Below are positions 1 through 8,159 of a DNA stretch of 64,000 bases, one piece after another. The DNA comes from Lactiplantibacillus songbeiensis (lineage in GTDB: Bacteria; Bacillota; Bacilli; Lactobacillales; Lactobacillaceae): assembly GCF_005405125.1 (NCBI RefSeq), contig NZ_BJDL01000020.1:1-64000 (forward strand), read 5' to 3'. The translations under genes and the position numbers were made by a program. Numbering within the stretch: position 1 is the stretch's first letter; each line of letters begins with the position of its first letter. Below the pieces are notes generated by a model that was given only the letters and a program-made list of their open reading frames with translations, was not told where the DNA came from and ran no database searches.

Positions 1-17
1 CGCCCTAATTTAACCAA
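1..17 (-). CDS. start of an unidentified protein, cut by window edge
   Basis: Only five codons are visible, reading MVKLG from a TTG start at 17-15 on the minus strand. A strong GGGGAGG ribosome binding site lies six bases upstream, and a TATACT -10 hexamer sits at 47-52 on the same strand. The signals suggest a real gene start, but too little is present to name the product. Confidence 0.4.
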
Positions 18-176
18 TGGATACCTCCCCTGTAGATTGGATTTAGTATACCATATTTAGCCTTCTTGGGGAACGTATGTTTCAAGAAAAATTATTAAAT
101 CCTGGCATTCATCCCGCGATTAAAATCGCAGGTTTTCTGCTTGGTTTTTAATAAATTTAATAATAAGTAATCGATT

Positions 177-398
177 AGTGTTAGTTTCAGTGGCTTAACG
201 TTAGTTTATAAACAATCAATAATTAACGTCGGGTGGGCCAGAATTGGTTCAGTGGTGTCGTTTATCTTAGTCACGGGTTTCGACTTAGATAAAGTCCGGC
301 TTTCGAGACCGCACGATGGCTCGAAAACGCGGCCACCACGTTCCAGCCGATTCTGGACCAACCAGAGTGGCAATTTAAGCTAACTATCACTAAGCGTA
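177..398 (+). repeat. palindromic intergenic repeat, module B with a degenerate left end
   Basis: The segment from about 221 to 398 matches module B of the composite repeat found at eight other loci in this window: the start near AATTAACGTCGGG, the TTTATCTTAGTC hairpin, the TTTCGAG/CTCGAAA stem and the ACCAGAGTGGCAATTTAA end. A diverged left terminal sequence (about 177-198) suggests an internally deleted composite. It lies directly upstream of the phosphatase gene. The stretch 18-176 before it holds the promoter of the leftward gene and nothing else I recognise. Confidence 0.75.
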
Positions 399-424
399 GA
401 TTATTAACATGAGGAGTGATTTTT

Positions 425-1048
425 TTGACAACTTTTTACATTGTCCGGCATGGTCAGACAACAGCGAATGCGCAGAATTTGAAGCAAGGTACGATTAATA
501 CGGCCATTACACAGTTAAATGCGACGGGTGAACAGCAGGCCCAAGCGCTGCATGCGAGCTTTGACATTAGCTTTGCGGATCGATTGATTTGCAGTCCATT
601 AGTGCGAACTAAAGAGACGGCTGCGTTATTGAATTTGGGCCGAGAGTTACCGGTCACAACGGATGACCGGTTGTTAGAAATCTCCTATGGTCAGTGGGAT
701 GGCCAGCAAAATGATGTGCTAAAACAAACCTATCCACAGTATTTTGATCCCGCGCTAAATGATGTCTTGCCAACATATGTTGAGGCGGCAACGCAAGGCG
801 AAACGTTTGATCACGTGGTGGCGCGCGTCACGGACTTTTTAACAACGACAGCCGCTGATTATCCGACTGACCAGATTATTGTTGTCACGCATGGGTTTAC
901 CGTCAAAGCCATGGCGTTGGCGGTTTTAAAACCGGCTGACCCGATGACGATACCCGAACCAGATAATACGAGTGTGACCAAAATTACGGTTGATGCGGCG
1001 ACTAACCGCCAGTACTTAAGTTATTACAATCGAAAAAGTGGGTTTTAA
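425..1048 (+). CDS. histidine phosphatase family protein (phosphoglycerate mutase-like)
   Basis: A 207-residue cytoplasmic phosphatase of the branch with a phospho-histidine intermediate. The RHG signature is at residues 8-10, where the His is phosphorylated, and the second catalytic His is in the THGFT motif at about residue 156. The ISYGQWDG stretch carries the usual acidic proton donor region. Family members hydrolyse phosphate esters; the substrate here cannot be read from sequence. The TTG at 425 is chosen because GAGGAG (411-416) stands eight bases before it; a GTG at 416 overlaps that site. The GyrI-like gene follows after 12 bases, so the two are probably cotranscribed. Confidence 0.85.
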   Translation: MTTFYIVRHGQTTANAQNLKQGTINTAITQLNATGEQQAQALHASFDISFADRLICSPLVRTKETAALLNLGRELPVTTDDRLLEISYGQWDGQQNDVLKQTYPQYFDPALNDVLPTYVEAATQGETFDHVVARVTDFLTTTAADYPTDQIIVVTHGFTVKAMALAVLKPADPMTIPEPDNTSVTKITVDAATNRQYLSYYNRKSGF

Positions 1049-1060
1049 GGGGGGCGCCTG

Positions 1061-1690
1061 ATGACAAAATATGAATGGCGAAAACAAGATAAAGCCTTGT
1101 ATCTACCCAAAGCAGTGCCAACTTTAGTGACCGTGCCGACCTTCAATTATTACACGATCACCGGGCATGGCGATCCGAATGAATCCGAATTCGGTGAACG
1201 GACCGCAGCTTTATATGCGGCAGCTTATGGTATTCGCATGATGCCTAAGTCGGGGACCCTGCCGGCGGGGTACTATGAATATACGGTCTTCCCGTTAGAA
1301 GGGCTCTGGACGTTAGCGCCTGATGACGTTCGGGCTGACGGCAGTTTTGATAAGGCCGATTTAGACTATCAGATCATGTTGCGGCAACCGGATTTTGTGA
1401 CACCCGCTTTGGCGGCGGCTAATCTCACCGCTGTTCAGGCTAAAAAGCCCAATCCATATCTGCCGGAAGTGCATTTTGAAGCGTTGACTGATGGCCATTG
1501 TCTCCAAATGTTACATGTGGGCTCTTTTGATACGGAACCAGCCAGTTTCCAGCAGTTAGCGGCTTATGCAGAAGCTCATCATTTAAAACGGCGGACCTTA
1601 GCCCACAAAGAAATTTATTTGTCGGATCCACGGCGGACAGTCGCAGCCAAACGCAAGACCGTCTTAAGATGGCTGCTAACTGACAGTTGA
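1061..1690 (+). CDS. GyrI-like small-molecule-binding domain protein
   Basis: A 209-residue soluble protein without an HTH. The composition resembles stand-alone GyrI-like/AraC effector-binding domains: a TYYTITGHGDPN-like early strand, a central PAGYYEYTVFPLEGLW segment and a C-terminal HVGSFDTEP motif typical of this fold. Family members bind hydrophobic or cationic small molecules and some hydrolyse cyclopropanoid toxins; no specific ligand can be assigned. A purine-rich GGGGGG ribosome binding site precedes the ATG. It follows the phosphatase gene by 12 bases and probably shares its transcript. Confidence 0.7.
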   Translation: MTKYEWRKQDKALYLPKAVPTLVTVPTFNYYTITGHGDPNESEFGERTAALYAAAYGIRMMPKSGTLPAGYYEYTVFPLEGLWTLAPDDVRADGSFDKADLDYQIMLRQPDFVTPALAAANLTAVQAKKPNPYLPEVHFEALTDGHCLQMLHVGSFDTEPASFQQLAAYAEAHHLKRRTLAHKEIYLSDPRRTVAAKRKTVLRWLLTDS

Positions 1691-1702
1691 CGGGATTTTG
1701 AC

Positions 1703-1730
1703 TTGACCAATTCAGTCAGGCGACTACAAT
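1703..1730 (+). promoter_or_regulatory. candidate sigma-A promoter
   Basis: TTGACC at 1703-1708 and TACAAT at 1725-1730 are separated by 16 bases. No protein starts within the next 200 bases, so the transcript would begin near 1737 in a structured non-coding stretch. Confidence 0.5.
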
Positions 1731-1736
1731 AGAACT

Positions 1737-1890
1737 ATTGCTAATCAAATCGCAGTAAAACTTGGACTTCGCTAGTCACTGCTGCTCTCAGGTCCAAGGT
1801 GTGACACAACGTTAGACAGCAACAGCCAGATGGCATAATTCTGGGTCTCCTAAGTAGAGCAATCCTTTTCGTGAGGACTGCTCTTTTCGT
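1737..1890 (+). ncRNA. candidate structured small RNA or long leader
   Basis: This gap between the GyrI-like gene and the aldo/keto reductase has its own promoter at its head. It contains a CTTGGAC (1761-1767) / GTCCAAG (1792-1798) stem and ends in a terminator-like hairpin, AGAGCAATCC (1856-1865) against GGACTGCTCT (1875-1884), followed by a T-rich run. A separate TATAAT-like -10 lies just after it, before the reductase. It matches no RNA family I can name, so the call rests on promoter, stems and terminator only. Confidence 0.4.
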
Positions 1891-1939
1891 TTGTATTATA
1901 ATGAAAGCGGAAACAATAACTTTAGAAGGGTGATTCTAA

Positions 1940-2929
1940 ATGACATTTACCGCAGCAGACACGCGTTATGACAACTTGCCAATTCGGCGAGTTGGTAAGA
2001 CAGGGCTACAGTTACCAGCGATTTCGTTAGGATTGTGGCGTAACTTTGGTGATGAAGCACCGTTAGCCAATTCCAGAAAAGTTGTTTTGGATGCATTTGA
2101 CCATGGCATTTTTAGTTTTGACTTGGCCGATAATTATGGGCCATCGAAAGGCTCAGCAGAACAAACCTTTGCCCAGATTCTAAAAAGTGATTTGATGCCG
2201 TATCGGAATGAATTAGTCATTACAACGAAAGCCGGGTATCCAGCTTGGCCAGGGCCTTACGGGGCATTTGGCTCTCGCAAGACGTTGATTGGGGCCTTGG
2301 ACCGTAGCTTAAAGCGGATGAATTTAGATTATGTTGATATTTTCTATTCTCATCGGCCTGATCCAAATATCGATCTGCAAGAAACAGCGCAAGCTTTAGA
2401 CTTGTTAGTCCGTCAAGGTAAAGCGTTATATGTCGGTATTTCAAACTATGATCAAGCGCAGACGGCTGAAATGGTGAGCTATTTTGAAGATATGCACACA
2501 CCGTTCACTGTTAATCAATATTCATACAATATGTTGAACCGGCAAGCTGAAACGAACGGGTTGTTAGATTATCTTGGTCAGCATCAGGCTGGCTTGGTGG
2601 CTTACGGTCCATTAGCAGAAGGGTTATTGACGGACCATTATTTAGGTGGCATTCCAGCGGACTTCCCTATTCATCGGACCAATAAATATTTGTTTGACCA
2701 GGGGACTGACGCGGTAGTTAAGCAACTAAACGCTTTAAACGGGATTGCTCAGCAACGGGGCCAAAGCTTGGCACAAATGGCGTTGGCTTGGTTATTACGT
2801 TCGGAGACGGTTGCCAGTGTGATTATTGGGACCACCAGCGTTGAACATTTGCATGATGATTTAGCGGCGACTAATCAGTTAGCCTTTAGCAATGATGAGG
2901 TTGCGGCGATTAAAAAAATCTTGAATTAA
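1940..2929 (+). CDS. aldo/keto reductase, YghZ/L-glyceraldehyde-3-phosphate reductase-like
   Basis: A 329-residue NADPH-dependent reductase of the (beta/alpha)8 AKR superfamily, close in layout to the potassium-channel-beta/YghZ group. The catalytic tetrad is visible: Asp64 and Tyr66 in the LADNYG motif, Lys97 in TTKAGY and His138 in YSHRPD. The C-terminal IIGTTSVEHL stretch is the usual cofactor phosphate-binding region. Members reduce small aldehydes or methylglyoxal; the exact substrate is unknown. It is a single-gene unit with its own -10 (TATAAT near 1897) and a strong terminator behind it. Confidence 0.85.
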   Translation: MTFTAADTRYDNLPIRRVGKTGLQLPAISLGLWRNFGDEAPLANSRKVVLDAFDHGIFSFDLADNYGPSKGSAEQTFAQILKSDLMPYRNELVITTKAGYPAWPGPYGAFGSRKTLIGALDRSLKRMNLDYVDIFYSHRPDPNIDLQETAQALDLLVRQGKALYVGISNYDQAQTAEMVSYFEDMHTPFTVNQYSYNMLNRQAETNGLLDYLGQHQAGLVAYGPLAEGLLTDHYLGGIPADFPIHRTNKYLFDQGTDAVVKQLNALNGIAQQRGQSLAQMALAWLLRSETVASVIIGTTSVEHLHDDLAATNQLAFSNDEVAAIKKILN

Positions 2930-2948
2930 GCTCAGTTGGGGCTGAAAT

Positions 2949-2992
2949 TAGCGGCTTGGAAATCTTAATGATTTCCAAGCCGCTAGTTTTTT
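2949..2992 (+). terminator. rho-independent terminator
   Basis: A perfect 16-bp stem (TAGCGGCTTGGAAATC and its complement) around a 5-base loop, followed by TTTTTT. It ends the aldo/keto reductase transcript. Confidence 0.9.
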
Positions 2993-3087
2993 ATCGAGTA
3001 TCGTCAGCCGGACAAACTGGTCCCTTGTTTTTTAGTCGGACTGGCCCTTGGTTAACGGTTCAACTGCCGTAAACTAGTCTTTGTAAG

Positions 3088-4437
3088 TTAGTTCACTAGC
3101 CGCCAGACCGTTGCGAGCTTTTGAATGCCAGCAACGAGTTGGTCGTCAGTGACTTGCCGAAAGCTTAAAACGACTTGTTGATGGTGCGGTCGATTATCGT
3201 GCCAGCAACGATCCGGATTGACTAACCCGATACCCGCTTGGGCCGCTTGATCGATTAAGTCGGATATGGACTGCTTGGTTTGCAACTGTAACACGACGAA
3301 GGTGCCAGCTGATGCGCCGATGAGTTGGACTTGATCACCGAAATAAGTGGCACAGGTTTGTTGTAAGAGTTGACGGCGGTTGTGGTAAACGATGGTAAGT
3401 TGTCGAATGTAGCGTTCTAAAGCATCGTTAGCAATGAGCCGACTTAAAATCAATTGTTGCCATTGTGAATTGCGATTCGGCAGTTGACCGTACTTAGCTT
3501 GGTAGCGTGGCACCAGTTCAGCTGGCAAGACTAAGATACCCATACACAAAGCTGAGCCGAGGGTATCGTCGTAGTTAGTGTAGTAAAAGCTGCGTTGTCC
3601 CTGCAAATAGTGATGGATGGCGGGTGCCGGTTGGCCGTCGTAGGTCAAAGTGCCATCAGTATCTAGTTCAATTAGATAACGTTGGTGAGCGTTGAGTTGC
3701 GCCGCCAATTGTTGACGTTGCTGTTGAGATAGCCCTTGACCATCTGGAAAATTATGGGTAGGGGCTAAAACGTAACCTAACGCTGATGGCAATGACGTGA
3801 GGTCCTGAAAGTTAATGGTTGCAACGCCTAAGCGTGACCACACTTCACGGGCATTCGGCGCAATCGGTTCCGCAATTGCTAATTGATTGGTTGAAAGATC
3901 AGGAATCAAGTTCGCGATAATGCCAGCTGCTTCATTGAACCCGCTAGTAACAACGATTTGATTAGCGTTGGCATGAATACCCTTGAGTCGGGCTAGGTAG
4001 TGGGTCAGTTGCTGCCGATATTGGGGATCGCCATTGGCTGGCTGAATATGGGATAAGCCGCTAAACATCACAGCTTGTTCGGCTGTTTGCCAAGCATTTT
4101 TGGGAAATAGCTGCAGATGATCATAATCTTCGGTGAAGTCGAATTCAAAGCGCGGCTGACTGATTGGTGTGAGCGGCGTTACTGTGGCGGCTAGACTGGG
4201 TAACTGTTGAGCGACGTGATATCCAGCGCCAGGTTTGCTGATTAAGTAGCCCTCCGCAACCAAGTTTTGGTAGGCGTGATCGACAGTATTGCGGCTAACG
4301 GCTAGCGTTTGTGCTAAAAAACGGGTACTGGCGACCGCTTGCCCGGGTTGCCGAATCCCGGTCTCGATTTCGGCCCGAAGCTGGCGATAAAGCTGATGAT
4401 AGATTTGTTCCTGACTCTCACGATCAATAACTAACAC
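3088..4437 (-). CDS. MocR/PdxR-family regulator (GntR HTH plus aminotransferase-like domain)
   Basis: About 449 residues: an N-terminal GntR winged helix (residues about 10-75, with TRFLAQTLAVSRNTVDHAY as recognition region) and a C-terminal fold-type-I aminotransferase-like domain. In typical MocR proteins that domain binds PLP through a lysine in an SFSKT-like motif. Here the equivalent stretch reads NYDDTL with Asp291 at the lysine position, so PLP Schiff-base formation looks lost. The GTG at 4437 is preferred because AGAGG stands eight bases upstream; an earlier in-frame GTG (4446) overlaps that site. It is divergent from the flavin reductase gene with only 48 bases between them, so that gene is its likeliest target. 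Confidence 0.85.
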   Translation of the reverse strand: MLVIDRESQEQIYHQLYRQLRAEIETGIRQPGQAVASTRFLAQTLAVSRNTVDHAYQNLVAEGYLISKPGAGYHVAQQLPSLAATVTPLTPISQPRFEFDFTEDYDHLQLFPKNAWQTAEQAVMFSGLSHIQPANGDPQYRQQLTHYLARLKGIHANANQIVVTSGFNEAAGIIANLIPDLSTNQLAIAEPIAPNAREVWSRLGVATINFQDLTSLPSALGYVLAPTHNFPDGQGLSQQQRQQLAAQLNAHQRYLIELDTDGTLTYDGQPAPAIHHYLQGQRSFYYTNYDDTLGSALCMGILVLPAELVPRYQAKYGQLPNRNSQWQQLILSRLIANDALERYIRQLTIVYHNRRQLLQQTCATYFGDQVQLIGASAGTFVVLQLQTKQSISDLIDQAAQAGIGLVNPDRCWHDNRPHHQQVVLSFRQVTDDQLVAGIQKLATVWRLVN

Positions 4438-4485
4438 GTTACCCACCTCTTTTAATTAAATTGTACCAGAAAGGACTTTTCAAAT

Positions 4486-5091
4486 ATGAAAATTTTATTG
4501 ATTAATGCGCATCCCGACTATCAAAATACAGACCGAACGATTAATCAACTGGTCCAAGTTAGTTTGCAGACAATAGCTCGCGTGGCTCCCACTGCGGATG
4601 TTGAACAGTTGACCTTGTATAATCCTAAAAATACGATTCCACCTATTACCGCAGATGTGATGAACCATCCAGAACGGGTGGCTGACACTCAGCAGGCGTT
4701 GATTGAACAATGGAAACGGGCCGATGTTATTTTGATTATGATGCCGTTGCATAATTTCAACGTTGTCAGCAAGTTAAAGGATTATATTGATAATATTTTT
4801 GTTGCCAAACAAACCTTTAAGTACACTGCGGATGGCTCAGTTGGCTTGCTAGATGGTCATCAAAAAGTGGCCTATATTCAATCGAGTGGCAGTGACTATG
4901 AACATGATTTACGCTATGTGAACGCCGACTTTGCACCACATTATTTACGGACGATTTTAAACTTCATGGGGATCACTAAGATGACGTTAATTCGAGCGGA
5001 GGGCTTGGATTTAATTGAAAATGATAAGCCGGCGATTGTGGCACAAACAAAGCGTGAGTTAACGGCTTACTTGACGGCAACGTTAGGCTAG
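4486..5091 (+). CDS. FMN-dependent NAD(P)H oxidoreductase, azoreductase-like flavodoxin fold
   Basis: A 201-residue flavodoxin-like protein. It begins with MKILLINAHPDYQNTD, the FMN phosphate-binding edge, and carries MMPLHNFNVVSKLKDYID, the family segment that contacts the isoalloxazine ring. Members (AzoR, NQO-like) reduce quinones or azo compounds with NAD(P)H; the natural substrate here is unknown. The gene is read away from a MocR-type regulator across a 48-base gap and ends in its own terminator, suggesting a regulator-target pair. Confidence 0.8.
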   Translation: MKILLINAHPDYQNTDRTINQLVQVSLQTIARVAPTADVEQLTLYNPKNTIPPITADVMNHPERVADTQQALIEQWKRADVILIMMPLHNFNVVSKLKDYIDNIFVAKQTFKYTADGSVGLLDGHQKVAYIQSSGSDYEHDLRYVNADFAPHYLRTILNFMGITKMTLIRAEGLDLIENDKPAIVAQTKRELTAYLTATLG

Positions 5092-5097
5092 AATAGG

Positions 5098-5127
5098 CGT
5101 TTGGGATAGTCCCCAAACGTTTTTTTA
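5098..5127 (+). terminator. rho-independent terminator
   Basis: CGTTTGGG / CCCAAACG stem with a 6-base loop and a run of seven T after it, directly behind the flavin reductase. Confidence 0.85.
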
Positions 5128-5153
5128 GTGGGCAAAATTTATTTTAAAAATAT

Positions 5154-5183
5154 CGAACACACGTTCTGAAAATGTGCTATGAT
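5154..5183 (+). promoter_or_regulatory. LexA (DinR) SOS box overlapping a promoter
   Basis: CGAACACACGTTCT at 5154-5167 fits the Gram-positive LexA consensus CGAAC-N4-GTTC. A TATGAT -10 hexamer lies at 5178-5183, so the box covers the place of the -35. This arrangement would keep the following small gene off until DNA damage. Confidence 0.7.
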
Positions 5184-5214
5184 AGGAGTACTTATTTACG
5201 ATGAGGTGATCAAA

Positions 5215-5436
5215 ATGGAACAACTAAAAACAATTGAAGCGTCGTTGTTGCAAGCGTATGAACTAAACTGTGTCGTTCGTTTAACATTGGTTAATGGTGC
5301 GACGCCGAGTGGGTTAATCGCCGCGGTTGATGGGACGAGTTTGTTGTTGAATCAACAAGCTGGGGTGGTCGAACGATTGAAGATTAGTGAGATTGTTGAG
5401 ATTACCTTTTTGAAGGAGAGTTGGTGGCAACGTTAG
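5215..5436 (+). CDS. small YolD-like protein, probably SOS-regulated
   Basis: A 73-residue protein with alternating strands (RLTLVNGATPSGLIAAVDGTS and a closing KISEIVEITFL), the pattern expected for a YolD-like small beta barrel. YolD-like genes are often found beside UmuC/UvrX Y-family polymerases in Firmicutes, and the LexA box before this gene supports that reading. No polymerase gene is adjacent, so it is an orphan. The ATG at 5215 follows GAGGTG; a longer frame upstream would run through the promoter. Family assignment is tentative. Confidence 0.55.
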   Translation: MEQLKTIEASLLQAYELNCVVRLTLVNGATPSGLIAAVDGTSLLLNQQAGVVERLKISEIVEITFLKESWWQR

Positions 5437-5502
5437 AGTGTGAGGTCCGACGGGTTGAAGCTAAGCGGAGTCCCCAGCTTTGCCGAACACGTTTCCGCTA
5501 CA

Positions 5503-5543
5503 TAAAAAATCGCGCCACCAGTCCAAACACTGATGACGCGATT
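5503..5543 (-). terminator. rho-independent terminator (minus strand)
   Basis: On the minus strand AATCGCG and CGCGATT close a long stem with small interruptions, followed by TTTTTTA. It ends the leftward NFACT/DUF1801 transcript. Confidence 0.8.
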
Positions 5544-5548
5544 CCTAT

Positions 5549-5905
5549 CTATTCAGTTAACCTAAATTTCTCAATAACTTCTTGTTTTCGATAATCAGTA
5601 ATCCGCCGTACTAACTCCAAGGGCAACGGTTGATCCAGCGGCAATTGAATGGCGCCCTTACTCGTCTTATAAGCCGTTAATTCCGCTTGAAAAGCCTTGA
5701 CCCCACTAGGTGTTGGGTATAACCCAATATGGTGCTTAAACCAGGCAAAATGAATCACATTTTCGTGCCAGTAAAAGGTCGGCATTTGATATTTCAATTG
5801 TTCTTCAGCATCCGGTAAGACGGCTAAAATCGTTGTGCGGAGGTCAGTTAATTGTGGTTGAACGGCCAGCGGTGCGGTTTGGATATAGCTTTCAATCGGC
5901 GTTAT
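5549..5905 (-). CDS. DUF1801 (YdhG-like) protein with no canonical start codon
   Basis: A full DUF1801 domain can be read: an ESYIQTAP-like N-terminus, a DAEEQLKYQMPTFYW centre, FKHHIGLYPTPSG and YKTSKGAIQLPLDQPLP. The frame is open only back to the TAA that ends the upstream gene (5911-5909). Between that stop and the domain there is no ATG, GTG or TTG. ATA at 5905-5903, seven bases after a GAGGA site, sits where ATG would be expected. Either a rare ATA start is used, the start codon has mutated, or only a shortened product from TTG at 5797 is made. Family members are small proteins linked to iron handling; the function is uncertain. Confidence 0.6.
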   Translation of the reverse strand: MTPIESYIQTAPLAVQPQLTDLRTTILAVLPDAEEQLKYQMPTFYWHENVIHFAWFKHHIGLYPTPSGVKAFQAELTAYKTSKGAIQLPLDQPLPLELVRRITDYRKQEVIEKFRLTE

Positions 5906-5908
5906 TGG

Positions 5909-6772
5909 TTAGTCCTCAGTTCGTAATTTTTTAACCAGCTCAGCGTCTGGTCGTACCGTAATTGTATCCGCTTTCCCAGTGAATGTCACTAGCCCAGACT
6001 TAGCCCCTTTAGGTTTGTGTAATTGGCTGACTTTTAAGACGTCGACGGGCACGCGAGGGTACTTGCGACCTTTACTGTAATAGGCAGTTAAGACGGCCGC
6101 TTCAGTTAAGGTCTGCTCGCTAGGATGGTTACTGTGAATTACCACGTGTGAGCCGGCCAATTCGCTGACGTGCATCCAGTAATAGTCTTTGCGTGCCGTT
6201 AACGTTAGGTGGTCATTTTGGTCACTGTTCTTGCCAACTTCGACGAGGACGTGATCGCTCGTGTAGAAGCGGCGTGGATGCGCTGGTTCAGGTAACTTTG
6301 ACGAGTGCAGGACTTTGGTCTTTAGGGCGCCTTCTGCAATTAATTGGGCTTTGACCGCAGCGACACTGGCAGGGTCTAATGGTTTAAAGGCCGCCTGCCG
6401 AGCTTGTTGTTGTGCGAGCGTTTGTTTGGCAGCGGCCAAATTAGCTTCAACGGTTTGCAAGCCGCGTTTATCCTTGCGATAATGGTGGAAATAAGTCTCG
6501 GCATTCGCCATGATTGACTTGGTCACGTCGAGTTGAATCGTGAGGGTTTGCCCAGGTTGTCGGTAGTCAGGCAGTTCGACGTAATGGTGGTGACCTTCGA
6601 TTTGACTGGCATAGGTTTTCAGTAACGTGCCTTTAACTTGGAGCTCGGTGAAATCATCGACGCGATTGACTGCGCGTGTTAAAGCTTCGATTTGTTTATT
6701 CGTCCGAAACAGCTGACGTTCCATGGCTTGACTGACTTCGGTTGCTGCGGATAATTCTGCTTGAGTTGACAT
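5909..6772 (-). CDS. short NFACT-R (DUF814) protein, RqcH/FbpA C-terminal half
   Basis: 287 residues, about half the length of RqcH/FbpA proteins. The N-terminal catalytic-like NFACT-N domain is absent. What remains is a helical, coiled-coil-prone segment (residues about 1-150) and the RNA-binding NFACT-R core with HPRRFYTSDHVLVEVGKN and YYWMHVSELAGSHVVIHS. Full-length relatives bind 50S-peptidyl-tRNA complexes in ribosome quality control; a stand-alone R domain suggests RNA or tRNA binding, which is inference. The downstream DUF1801 frame follows directly after its stop. Confidence 0.8.
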   Translation of the reverse strand: MSTQAELSAATEVSQAMERQLFRTNKQIEALTRAVNRVDDFTELQVKGTLLKTYASQIEGHHHYVELPDYRQPGQTLTIQLDVTKSIMANAETYFHHYRKDKRGLQTVEANLAAAKQTLAQQQARQAAFKPLDPASVAAVKAQLIAEGALKTKVLHSSKLPEPAHPRRFYTSDHVLVEVGKNSDQNDHLTLTARKDYYWMHVSELAGSHVVIHSNHPSEQTLTEAAVLTAYYSKGRKYPRVPVDVLKVSQLHKPKGAKSGLVTFTGKADTITVRPDAELVKKLRTED

Positions 6773-6884
6773 GCTAAGCCGTCCTTAATTTAAGAATTTT
6801 GATACTTATATTGTAACGCTACGAAAATAATTCAGCATATTTTCTGAAAATTCGGTATTCTAGATAGTGGGAGTGTGATTTTCG

Positions 6885-8069
6885 ATGCAAAAAACATTAA
6901 TTATTAACGCTGGGAGTTCATCGTTGAAGTGGCAATTATTTGAAATGCCCGCTGAAACGGTACTTGCCAGTGGGTTAGTTGAACGAATCAGTATGCCAGG
7001 CTCAATCTTTACGATTAAGTACGGTGATCATCAAAAATTTGAAACAACGGTCGATAATTTGGACCAAGAGCATGCGGCCCAGCTCGTCTTTGATGAATTG
7101 CAACGATTAGATATTATTCAATCATTGAGTGAAATTACGGCCGTTGCGCACCGGGTAGTTGCCGGTGGGGAAACGTTTAAACATGCCGTTGAAGTAACCC
7201 CAACTGTTTTGGAACAAATCAAAGGGTTGAGCAGCTTTGCCCCATTGCATAATCCAATGGAAGCGCAAGGCATTGCGACCATGGCTAAAACGTTGCCAAA
7301 CGTGACGCAATACGCCGTTTTTGACAGTCAATTCTTCACGGACTTACCTGAAATGAACGCCATTTACAGCTTGCCATATGACTTGACGAAGAAGTACCAT
7401 ATTCGTCGCTATGGTGAACATGGGATTTCCCATGGGTATTTGACTGGTCGGGCCGCCGAATTATTGAACAAGCCCAAAGATGACGTGAATTTAGTCACCC
7501 TACACTTAGGGAGTGGTGCATCATTAGCCGCCGTCAAAAATGGGAAAGCCTTTGATACCTCAATGGGCTTTACACCGTTAACTGGAGTGACGATGGGGAC
7601 ACGGGCTGGTGATGTTGATCCAGCAGTCGTCCCATTCTTGATGGATAAGCTCAATATTAGTGATCCTAATGAAATCATGATGATGCTCAATAATAAGTCT
7701 GGATTGTTAGGCGTGTCTGAGATTTCGCCAGATATGCGTGAAATCAAAGCGCAAGAACAAACCAATCCGCAGGCTAAATTAGCCGTCGATATTTTTGTTA
7801 ACCGGATTGCGAAGTATGCCGGGAGCTATTTAACCGAACTCCACGGTGCCGATGCAATTATTTTTGCTGGTGGAATTGGTGAGCATAATGTCCAATTACG
7901 GCAACAAATTACCGATGAATTGGCAATCTTTGGCGTGAAGTTGGACGCTGACTTAAATGCGGCTGGTCAAGAAGGGGTCATTAGTAGTGCTGATTCGGCG
8001 ATTAAAGTCATGTTGATTCCGACTAACGAAGAGTTGGCGATGGTGCGTCAGGTCGCGGCACTACAGTAA
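6885..8069 (+). CDS. ackA: acetate kinase
   Basis: 394 residues, the normal length. The N-terminal KTLIINAGSSSLKWQLF motif is the ASKHA phosphate-1 loop, and HGISHGYLTGRA, HLGSGASL and the C-terminal FAGGIGEHN adenosine motif are all present. It converts acetyl phosphate and ADP to acetate and ATP, the energy-yielding end of the phosphoketolase and pyruvate-oxidation routes in lactobacilli. It appears monocistronic, in a region with no pta. Lactobacilli often carry several ack paralogues, so this may be one of a set. Confidence 0.95.
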   Translation: MQKTLIINAGSSSLKWQLFEMPAETVLASGLVERISMPGSIFTIKYGDHQKFETTVDNLDQEHAAQLVFDELQRLDIIQSLSEITAVAHRVVAGGETFKHAVEVTPTVLEQIKGLSSFAPLHNPMEAQGIATMAKTLPNVTQYAVFDSQFFTDLPEMNAIYSLPYDLTKKYHIRRYGEHGISHGYLTGRAAELLNKPKDDVNLVTLHLGSGASLAAVKNGKAFDTSMGFTPLTGVTMGTRAGDVDPAVVPFLMDKLNISDPNEIMMMLNNKSGLLGVSEISPDMREIKAQEQTNPQAKLAVDIFVNRIAKYAGSYLTELHGADAIIFAGGIGEHNVQLRQQITDELAIFGVKLDADLNAAGQEGVISSADSAIKVMLIPTNEELAMVRQVAALQ

Positions 8070-8159
8070 GTTAAGCTTTTAATAATTTGAAACGGCGCAG
8101 TCGATATTTCGTAGGTGACATGCTACACTAACGGTCAAGAACATAACTTGTTCAACCAG

